Positions 55,355 to 64,000 of a DNA stretch of 64,000 bases are shown here, in pieces (positions within the stretch are counted from its first letter, which is position 1; each line of letters starts with the position of its first letter). Both the position numbers and the translations under genes were made by a program. The stretch is from Prunus persica. Taxonomy: Eukaryota; Streptophyta; Magnoliopsida; Rosales; Rosaceae. The notes under the pieces were generated by a model that was given only the letters and a program-made list of their open reading frames with translations, had not been told where the DNA came from and did not search any database. The stretch is from assembly GCF_000346465.2 (NCBI RefSeq), contig NC_034016.1, positions 8,712,611-8,776,610 on the forward strand. Direction: 5' to 3'.

Positions 55355-55997
55355 TGTTGACAGATTGGCACAAATTGTACCCACATGCATGTTTGCTTCA
55401 GATGTCTTTGTTTATTTTCATAATCTATAGTTTCCTTATTGTATTGCTAATATTGGAGCACTAATGTTAGACAAAGTTGATTGGCAGACAAAGCTAATTG
55501 GCATATAAGGTGGAAAGCAAAGTGAGTGGCAACACTTTCATCATAAGTATATGGCTTTTGCCTCTTGGACTACACGAGGGGGCAATATTGTTGAGCTATA
55601 TAAGAGATAGCATATGTGAAGTGCAATGGTGGAGAAGTGGGAGAGAAAACAGCAAGAAGCCATTCGGCCAGAGAGAAGAAAATTCTCTCAAATTGTTCTT
55701 TGCTTTGTATTATCGTTTTTCTTTTCTTGTTGTGAACGTTTGTATTATCGTTTTTCTCTTCTTGTTGTGAACGTCTGAGCTTGGGTTAATTGGGTCTTTG
55801 GGAAATTGAATGATAAACACTATTGTATGTTCTCATTGATTATAGTGGAATACTCCGCCGTCTCCAAATTGGATGTAGGCATTGCCAAACCAGTATAAAT
55901 CTTGGTGTTCTTGTTGGTGTTGTTATTGTTCCTCTTATCTCTTGCCAATGATTGTGGTTTAGTTTCACTCACTGTTGGTTGACACTTCTACACAACA
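55355..55997 (+). repeat. Copia LTR shared by two internal fragments
   Basis: 643 bp, TGTTGACA...CACAACA. A PPT-like CCAAGGTGGAGATTG precedes it (55342-55354), and a methionine-initiator-like primer site (GTAGTGTTAGAGCTC, from about 55999) follows it. It therefore serves as 3' LTR to the pol on its left and 5' LTR to the gag on its right. Confidence 0.82.
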
Positions 55998-56087
55998 AGT
56001 AGTGTTAGAGCTCCAATTTCGATTGGGGTTTCCGTTTGAAATTGGCGTGCTACGTACAGTAGCCGTGAATAGTGCCGAGTGGATTTG

Positions 56088-56383
56088 ATGACTGGAGATA
56101 AAGACGAACCTGTGAAGGAGAAGGAGTTGGCATCATCTTTGTCGGCTCTAATATGTGGCAATGTGAAGTTTTGGATGTGTTGTATCAACAAGAGCTGGAT
56201 ACGGTTCTAGAGGATAAACCCGAAGATATTGATGACAAGCAGTGGACACGAATTAATCTTCATGCTTGTGCCTCTATTCTATTGTTCCTTGTTAAGGAGT
56301 TGAAATACCTGTATATGAAAGAAATTTTTGCTAAGAAGTTATGGATGAAAATGGAGGAGAAGTATATGACCAAGAGCGTAATT
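56088..56383 (+). pseudogene. Copia gag N-terminal fragment
   Basis: ATG 56088 (MTGDKDEPVKEKELA), then after a frame break QQELDTVLEDKPEDIDDKQW and KKLWMKMEEKYMTKS, the usual Copia gag (UBN2-like) start. It is cut at 56383 by the Athila-like LTR. The gag on the left (from 51868) picks up about 25 codons further on than where this one stops. Confidence 0.8.
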
Positions 56384-57410
56384 TGTTCAAAATTGTATAT
56401 TATTTTGTACCCTTCTAGCTTATGATTTGGTTATGTTTTTTAGTTAAACTTGTGCTTTTAATCTCTTTTGTGTTTGTTAATCAGCTCATTGAGCCTTAGG
56501 TAGCAATGGTGGCTTTGGATAGGAAAATATGCAAAATGGTGCAAAAACGTGCACACTGAGTTAGAAATTCATTTCGGCCTTAACATCTTCATCCGACCTT
56601 GGATTGGCTCACAAGACATGTGATTAGAAAAATGACATTCTGAACTTCAAGATGGATGGCTCAAAGTCATAAATTTCTTAAGAGAAGCCCAATTTGTGAG
56701 CCCCTGAAGTTACACGCCATGCTGACCTACAGATGAGCTAATTGTTGCTTGGTCATGATGAGCTATGCATGACCTATGCTAATCGGAATGCCTAGCTACC
56801 ATTCAGATTTGTGTATCTTGGTTGGAATTAAGAGTAGACACCATGCTTTAATTCAAATGGAACTATGAATAGGAAGAGTATGTATTGACATTCGACAACA
56901 GGGATTAGATACATGCTTGGTTGTTTAAAATGTTCTTCTAAGCTTAATGGATTCCTAATGCTTAATTTTAGGTTAGACAACAGATAATCAAATTATGGAA
57001 TTAGGAATACAAGGTTAGGACCAAACACCATGGCTTAATCGTACTTTAGCTAGAATCAATCTTTGAATCTGAATTAGACTTGTCACTTGAATCCTTATAA
57101 CCCAGAATTGAATTGTTATGGTGAATCGAATGCCCTAGCCTCAAAATCTATTTTCTAGCCTTACAAAACCACCCTTTGTTACAATTGCTTGCTTTGCTTT
57201 TGTTTGCAATTTCATTTTGTTTCATTTGTTCAACAATCGCAATCACTCTCGCTTTAAATTCTATTTTAGACTTAACGTTCTGCTTTCTTGAATTCGGTAA
57301 TTTAAGTACATAACTAAGTTTAACTTCTCAGTCCTCATGGCTACGACCTCGTACTTGTCTTGCTATACTACTAATTGGCCCGTATAATTGTGAGTTAATA
57401 TTATTAAACA
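56384..57410 (+). repeat. 5' LTR of the gag-protease-only Athila-like element
   Basis: 1027 bp, TGTTCAAAATTGTA...TTATTAAACA. It is collinear with the LTR at 13839-15585, which is longer by repeats and an internal stretch. Confidence 0.78.
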
Positions 57411-57530
57411 AAATTTTGGCACCGTTGCCGGGAATTGAACGAAAGCTCTTCCCTAGTTATGTGCCCAAGGTTACCTTATTCTTTTAGTACTACTAATTAA
57501 TTCAAGTTTTTTTTGTTTCAGGTAGTTTAT

Positions 57531-58331
57531 GTCTAGAAGGCCATTCTTTCAACAAGTGAGATCTTCATTCCAACGTTCGAGGTCATTTAATGCATGACCA
57601 TCGTTGCAACCCAATCGTTTGATCTCTGAAATTCATAACCGATTAGAAAGAGAGTTGTCAACTGCAAAAGGCAAGTTCTTGCCACATTTACAAGTCTTGC
57701 TCTCCACACTGATATTCCAGGTTCCTCACCTTCAAATTCGGAAGCAAGTTCAGACCAAGAAGAAGAAGAAATGATGACTGCCAATGAGTCATGGGAGACC
57801 TTGATATCCCAACAATTCTAGCATCCCTTTCAGGCATTTTACTGCCCACCATAGCTCGAAATTGTGAGCTTAAATCTTCTCATCATAATATGTTGCCTTC
57901 TTTTATGGTTTACCTAATGAAGATCCATTAACTCATATAAAGGATATTTTTAATGTTGTGAACTCTTTTCCCTTGACAGGTGTGACGGAAGATCAACTTC
58001 GAATAAGAGTGTTTCCGTACACTTTAAAGGATAAGGCAAAGTATTGGTTGAATTCTTTGAAGCCTGGTTCACTCACTACTTGGGCTGCCATTCAAAAGAA
58101 GTTCTTGGAGATTTACTTCTCCTCACAAAAAATCAACATCCTTAGGGACAACATATTGTTATTTGCACAACAAGATGATGAATCGTTTTGTGAAGCATGG
58201 GAGAGATTCAATGGGCTGCTCAATCAATATCCTCATCATGGGATTCCTTTGAAACTTCAAATGCGTATGTTTTATAAAGGACCAACCCCTTCTAGACATA
58301 ATATTGTCACTAATTTTCCAGGTGGTTAGTG
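57531..58331 (+). pseudogene. Athila-like gag, N-terminal half
   Basis: ATG 57531 (MSRRPFFQQVRSSFQR). A stop and frameshifts follow within 250 bases, then an open capsid domain: DPLTHIKDIFNVVNSFPLTG (about 57920 on), YTLKDKAKYWLNSL, WAAIQKKFLEIYF, ESFCEAWERFNGLL, to the hAT insertion at 58340. The capsid domain is well preserved, but the upstream lesions prevent translation of the whole protein. Confidence 0.82.
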
Positions 58332-58339
58332 GCTCTAAT

Positions 58340-61300
58340 TAGGAGTGGCAATTTCGGATACGACCCAATACACGACTAGAAACCTGCATGAGAAATTAGC
58401 GGGTTCAACCCACACGATAAAAAAAAGGTCAATTTTGGGTCAACCCGTTCTGACCCGTTTAATAAACGGATGGGTTTCGAGTCAACCCGCTAACATGCTA
58501 TAATACCTATCTAACCCGTTTATTTAACGGGTCGTGTCAACCCGCATCGAACCCATTAACTCATTTTATTTGCAAACTCTAAAAAACTAAAACCCTATAC
58601 TTATTAATCATTTAATACCTTCTTAAAAAAAAATTAACACGCATATATATTCATAAGTTCATAACCCTAGCCTCTCACTCATACGCTCTGGATACAAACG
58701 AACGACCTTTCCAGTTTCCACACAGCCGCCTAGCCTTAGTCTGCTCAGTGCTCACCAAACCAGTTCCCTCCTCTCCAAGTCCAATCCAAGCCTCATCTCT
58801 TTACTCCCTCTCCTTTGGTCTCATCTCCGTCTACCTCTTGACTCTCTCTCGTCTACCTCTCAACAAATAACAAGAGGGTTGGTCTCGATACCCATATCAG
58901 ATTCAAAGGTTGGTTCTTTTTCCTGTGCTTAGTTTGCATTTGACGGAATTCCTTTTCTAGTTTTCGTTTATTCTATTGGTTCCTGATTATTTTGTTTGGG
59001 TTGTCTCAGAATCTTAGATTGGTGGTTTTCTGAATTTTTTTTTTTGGGGTTGTTAAAGAGAAACTAATTATTATAATATTAGATTGTGAATATGATGATA
59101 GTGGTGAAATAAAGGCCGCGAAACCTATCAATAATGTACTGGTAGACAATAGCATCAAGATTAATAGTGTTTTGTTGTTGTTCTATTTCTAATTTATTTA
59201 TGGTATTGGACTTTTGTATTTCATTTCAGGTTCGATTGGAGGTGTTGGAATTTATAATTTTGTAAGTGTTTTTTTTGTTAAATTCGTTGTTGTTTTGTTG
59301 CACAGATTCTGCTTGATTGTTATTATTTTTAATATAAAATTATTATGTTTCATATAGGTGGAATGGATACTTTTGACGGTATATCTGAAAGTGCTAAAGG
59401 TGGAGTTGGAGTTGGAGAAGTTAGAAACAATGTGGTTGATTCAGATCCATCAAACAACAACAATGCAGTGGTAACTCAGATTGGTAAGCGGCGTAGAAAA
59501 CTCACATCAGCGGTATGGACTCAATTTGAAATTCTTCCTATAGATGAAAATAATGAGCAACGAGCAAAGTGTATGAAATGTGGTCAAAAATATTTGTGTG
59601 ATAGTAGATATGGTACTGGGAATTTGAAGCGTCATATTGAATCTTGTGTGAAAACTGATACTCGTGATTTAGGCCAGTTATTATTATCTAAATATGATGG
59701 GGCTATCTTAACAAGGTCTTCCAAGTTCGATCCTATGAAGTTTCGTGAATTATTATTGATGGCAATTATCATGCATGACCTACCCTTTCAGTTTGTTGAG
59801 TATGCTGGAATTAGGCAACTGTTTAATTATGTTTGTGCTGATATTAAATTGGTATCTCGTAATATTGCAAAGGCTGATGTGTTGAGTCTTTATAATAGAG
59901 AAAAAGCTAAGCTTAAGGAAATTTTGGGTTCAGTTCCTGGAAGAGTTTGTTTGACATTTGATTTATGGACGTCTATAACCACAGATGGTTATCTTTGTCT
60001 CACTGTCCATTTTATTGATGTTAATTGGAAATGGGAGAAAATAATATTGAATTTTAGTTTTATGCCTCCTCCTCATACTGGTGTTGCATTGTGTGAGAAA
60101 ATCTATAGGTTGTTGACTGATTGGGGGGTGAAAAAGAAACTTTTTTCAATGACTTTAGACAATGCATCTTCAAATGATACTTTTGTTGAGTTGTTGAAGG
60201 GGCAACTTAATTTAAAGGATGCATTATTAATGAATGGAAAGTTTTTTCATATTCGATGTTGTGCTCACATTCTGAACTTAATAGTGCAAGATGGGTTGAA
60301 ACACATTGATGATTCTGTGGGGAAAATTAGGGAAAGCATTAAGTATGCTAGAGGTTCACAAGGGAGGAAACAGAAATTCCTAAATTGTGCTGCACAAGTT
60401 TCTTTAGAATGTAAAAAGGGGGATTGCGTCAAGATGTACCCACTAGATGGAACTCGACGTTTCTTATGATTGACAGTGCACTTTATTACCAACGTGTGTT
60501 TCTGCATTTACAATTGAGTGATTCTAATTACAAACATCCTCTTTCTCAAGATGAGTGAGGAAATTGGAAAAACTTAGCAAGTTTCTTAAGGTGTTTTATG
60601 ATGTGACTTGTTTGTTTTCTGGAACTAAATACCCAACAGCAAATCTATATTTTCCTCAAGTTTTTGTGGTGGAAGATACTTTGAGAAAGGCAAAGGTTGA
60701 TTCAGATAGTTTCATGAAATCTATGGCAACTCAAATGATGAAAAAGTTCGATAAGAATTGGAAAGAGTATAGTTTGATCCTTGCAATTGCTGTAATATTG
60801 AATCCTAGATACAAAATTCAATTTGTAGAATTTTGTTATAAAAGGTTGTATGGTTACAACTCCGAAGAAATGACTAAAGTTCATGATATATTGTTTTCTC
60901 TCTTTGATTTATATTTTCGGATATATTCTTCTTCTGAATCTATTTCTGGTACTTCAAGTGCCTCAAATGGTGCTCGTTCTTATGTTGATGACATGGTTTC
61001 TAAAGAATGCTTGGATGTTATGAAGGTAAATAACTATTTATTTTTATATGAATACATAAAAGTTTAATACAGATTTGACTGTTTGTGCTCATATTAATGT
61101 TATTATTATTTTTTTATAGGAATTTGATAACTTTGAAAGTGAAGAGTTTACCACTTCTGCCCAAAAGACTCAGTTACAATTGTATTTGGATGAGGCCAAA
61201 ATTGATAGGAAGACAAAGTTGAATGTTCTTGATTTCTGGAAAGTGAACCAATTTCGATATCCTGGACTATCAATTTTGGCACGTGATTTATTGTCTATTC

Positions 61301-62167
61301 CAATATCCACAGTTGCATCTGAGTCAACATTTAGTGTTGATGGTAGAGTGCTTGATCAGTATCGTAGTGCTCTTAAGCCTGAAAATGTTGAGGCACTAGT
61401 TTGTACGCTTGATTGGATATTTGGCGAAGGTATATTTGCTCAAACTTTAATTCTTATTTCTTGTATCTGTTTCTTTTCAACATCAGCTTAATCCTTATTA
61501 TTTACTTTGTAGAAAATTGTACTTTAGCACCCAACCTAGAAGAATTGACTGAGGATATTAGCAAGATGGAAATAAATGCTACAAATTCTGCAGGGGGCTC
61601 TAATACAGTCACTGTTGGTGGACAGAGTTGATGTGGTTGAATGAAAGATGAAGACTGATTATTATTAAGTTGGTTTTTATTTGTATTTTGTGTTGTAATT
61701 ATTTCACTCTTGTAACTTGATTTAAAATTTTCTATTCAATTTGGAGTTGAACTTTTCTATTCAATTTGGAGTTGAACTTGAACTGATGAATATGTATTTG
61801 TATTTTGTGTTGTAATTATTTCACTTTTGTAACTTGATTTGAACTTTTCTGTTCAATTTGGAGTTGAACTTGAACTTTTCTATTCAATTTGGAGTTGAAC
61901 TTGAATTAATGAATATATATTTCTATTTAATTATTTACTTAGGTTGTATTTGGGGGAAGTTTTATCAAACTATTAAAATTATTGATTTAGTTATAATAAA
62001 AAATGAACAGGTGGCGGGTTACATGGGTTGGGTCGTGTCAACCCGTTTATAAACGGGTCGTGTTCGGGTTGACAATTTCTGACCCGTTTATTAAACGGGT
62101 CGTGTTCGGGTTCACCATTTTTGACCTGTTTAAAATCTCGACACGACACGACCCATTGCCAGGCCTA
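58340..62167 (+). mobile_element. hAT transposon with near-complete transposase gene
   Basis: 3828 bp, ends TAGGAGTGGCAAT and (inverted) TAGGCCTGGCAAT, with a perfect 8-bp duplication GCTCTAAT at 58332-58339 and 62168-62175. Subterminal regions (58395-58560, 62013-62150) are rich in inverted ACCCGTTTA / TAAACGGGT motifs, probable transposase-binding sites. The transposase is on + in the middle. Confidence 0.94.
59363..61631 (+). pseudogene. hAT transposase, two frameshifts
   Basis: Start MDTFDG at 59363; an upstream in-frame ATG at 59345 overlaps a likely 5'-leader splice acceptor, TTTCATATAG. A BED zinc finger (CMKC...HIESC, about 59565-59648) is followed by the RNase H-like catalytic region with Asp in FDLWTS (about 59960) and LDNASSND (about 60157). 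Frameshifts lie in the G-run near 60420 and near 60552. The frame resumes through VPTRWNST-like and KFDKNWKEY segments, then introns 61026-61119 and 61430-61512 (GT-AG). The dimerisation domain (DFWKVNQFRYPGLSILARDL, ASESTFS) precedes the second intron, and the stop is at 61629-61631. All domains are present, so inactivation looks recent. Confidence 0.9.
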
Positions 62168-62175
62168 GCTCTAAT

Positions 62176-63324
62176 GATGCTTCTAGTGTGCAGATTTCAA
62201 AACTGGAACAAAAACTAGATGCTCTTCTTGCATTGAACTCAAGAAACCCTCTGAAGGAACTGTGTAGCATCTATGAAACTCATGATCATCCTACCATGGC
62301 TTTTCCACTTAGGGCTGCATATCTAGAATTTGTGCAAGAGCAAGCTAAGTTGGTAAATTCCTACAACCAGGGTCCAAGAAATGATCCACACTCTTAAACT
62401 TATAATCCAGGTTGGAGGAATCATCCAAACTTTTCATGGAGGAATACCCAAAATCAAGCCAATCCCCCTTCATTCCAAAGGCCACAACAATCATCATCAT
62501 TGGAGGATATAGTGAAGCAAATGGCAATCAATGAATCCAATTTCCAACAAACTACACAAGCTGTCGTTGCCAAATTGGAAGTTCAAATAGGCCAAGTAGC
62601 TGCTGAGATAAACCAAAGAGAACCTGGGAAATGGCCAAGCCAAACTATGATCAATCTAAAGAACCACGAAGTCAAGGCCATTCACGTGCCCAGATCAGTT
62701 AAGATAGTAGATAACAAAGTTGATTCTAATACGTCAAAGGATGTTGTGTTTGGAGAGGATGAAGATGAAGAGGAGGAGACCACGGCTATAGAAGGGCTAC
62801 AACCCAAAACATCCAAATCTGCTCCTAAGGCCAAATCAGAAGATCCTGGCAGCGTTGACATTCCCATTAACATTGGAGACAACAAGGTTGGAAGAGCCAT
62901 TTCGGACTTGGGAGCAAGCATCAATGTAATGCCATATTCAGTTTAACAAGAGCTTGGCTTAGAAGGGATGAAGAAGACTTCAATTCGTCTAGAACTAGCT
63001 GATCATTCTATCAAATATCCAAAAGGTATTGTAGAAGATATTCTAGTTCAAGTTAATACACTAATTCTCCCTGCTGATTTTGTAGTGATGGACATGGAGG
63101 ACAACCTAAATGGAGATCGTGTTGATCCAATTCTCTTAGGACGACCATTCATGGCCACTACAAACACAGTTATCAATATGAAAGATGGCACCCTCTCCAT
63201 GACTGTGTTTGGTGAAATTGTTGAATTTAAAGTGTTTGATCCTCCATCTCAACCTTGTTTCTCTCTTTGTACTTGTTTTTCAATTGATGTTGTGAATGAT
63301 GAAGTTTCATCCAAGAGTTTGTAG
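62176..63324 (+). pseudogene. Athila-like gag C-terminus and protease
   Basis: Resumes the gag after the hAT: SSVQISKLEQKLDALLALNS, then TYNPGWRNHPNFSW after a TAA (62396-62398) and a long hydrophilic segment. Aspartic protease follows with DLGASINVMP (about 62908-62937), the Athila-type active site. A TAA at 62944-62946 (from CAA) is followed by LADHSIKYPKGIVEDILVQV and ILLGRPFMAT, ending TAG 63322-63324. The next frame to 63609 is Lys/Glu-rich and not recognisable as pol. Confidence 0.85.
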
Positions 63325-63609
63325 AAACAGTCCAATGATGCTATAGAAGTTGTCATTTCACAAGAAGAGGAAGATCAAGTTGAACTGGAGTTCCAAGAAG
63401 TGGTAGCTGCCCTAGAAGTGTTCTAGCCATACCCACCAATTTTTAGGCCACCACTCAAGCCTCTTGGACCACTCTCTATGAAATTGGAACCATCCAATGT
63501 CACCCAAATATTCAAAGTTACACTCCTTGCACACATGAAGAAAAAGAAAAGAAAAAAAACAAAGGAAGCGAAGGAAGTGGAGAAGAAGCTGGGTGAACTA
63601 TCTTTTTAA

Positions 63610-64000
63610 TGAATAAGGAGACGATTGATCCAAAACCCCCCAACTCATCATAACTTGCATAATGTCTTGCCAAGACATTAATCAAGGTGCTACTTGGAAG
63701 GCAACCCAAGAAGAAGGTGATTGGTAGCGGTCGACCTAATCGCATAAAGGGGGAGTTTTTCTATACCTTTTCTTAACTTTTTGCTTTATCATTTACATGT
63801 TCTCAATCATCTTTACTACGCTTTAACATCGAGGACAATTTTCTATTCAAGTCTGGGGGGGGGAAGGATTTTAATTTTCGTTCATTTATGTTTTCAATTT
63901 TCATTCATTTATGTTTTCAATTTTCGTTCATTTGTCACAATTTTTTTATTATTTAGAATGTCATACAATCAATGCTATGGAACTGCAATTGAGGTTTTCA
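63610..64000 (+). other. 3' untranslated region and purine tract of the Athila-like element
   Basis: Contains the ATCGAGGACAATTTTCTATT stretch and the G9 tract (63855-63863) that precede 3' LTRs in this group. It ends in imperfect repeats of TTTCATTCATTTATGTTTTC type. No coding sequence is seen. Confidence 0.6.

Larger units (their letters stand above)
56384..64000 (+). mobile_element. Athila-like gag-protease-only element (runs off window)
   Basis: 5' LTR 56384-57410, primer-binding region AAATTTTGGCACCGTTGCCG (57411 on), gag from 57531, protease to about 63324 and a further frame to 63609. A UTR and a G-run PPT-like tract follow at 63851-63866. No reverse transcriptase, RNase H or integrase lies between protease and the 3' tract. 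The 3' LTR is not reached by 64000. It is inserted in a Copia gag; TAATT at 56379-56383 may be its left target duplication. A hAT transposon (58340-62167) splits its gag. Confidence 0.8.

Overview
The window is plant nuclear DNA from a dicot. The receptor kinase and the retroelement families look most like woody Rosaceae (apple, pear or Prunus type), but that is recognition, not a search result. Only one host gene looks intact: a leucine-rich-repeat receptor kinase of the MIK2/At1g35710 type on the minus strand (1301-5344, two exons). Almost everything else is transposable elements. Most boundaries are firm because I could read target-site duplications (TSDs) on both sides.

Left part (1-13020): a small non-autonomous hAT element (190-1115), the receptor kinase with its promoter, about 3 kb of AT-rich spacer, and a non-autonomous CACTA element (8518-12237) made largely of subterminal repeats and a 336-bp tandem array.

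Middle part (13021-23067): a second, broken copy of the same receptor kinase (3' UTR and kinase end only). Three elements have split it, each with a perfect TSD: a hAT-type MITE (13108-13642), a deleted Athila-like element (13839-15814) and a Tat-lineage Ty3/Gypsy element, TatA (16317-22987).

Right of it lie remnants of an older, minus-strand Athila-like element (gag at 23590-24473 and 35393-36100; PBS near 36215; an LTR from 36230 to 49579). Two large Tat-lineage elements have landed in it. TatB (24479-35387) is young, with 654-bp LTRs and intact gag-protease and pol frames. TatC (37123-48769) has 672-bp LTRs about 2.5% diverged and a few in-frame stops. All three Tat elements carry, between pol and the 3' LTR, an extra gene on the opposite strand with a small GT-AG intron at the same place. 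They also have different tandem-repeat arrays in the 3' untranslated region and, where it survives, a UAG-CAR-YYA stop context between gag and pol.

Far right (49.6-64 kb): scrambled Athila-like 3' pieces including an antisense coiled-coil ORF; a degenerate Copia element whose single LTR lies between its polymerase end and a second gag start (51868-56383); and a gag-protease-only Athila-like element (from 56384, running off the window) that contains a nearly complete hAT transposon (58340-62167) with a two-frameshift transposase.

The nesting gives an order of events: receptor-kinase duplication, then independent insertions into the copy; the old Athila-like element, then TatB and TatC; Copia, then the gag-only Athila, then the hAT. 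The most interesting biology is the spliced antisense gene of the Tat elements and the apparent stop-codon readthrough at their gag-pol junction.
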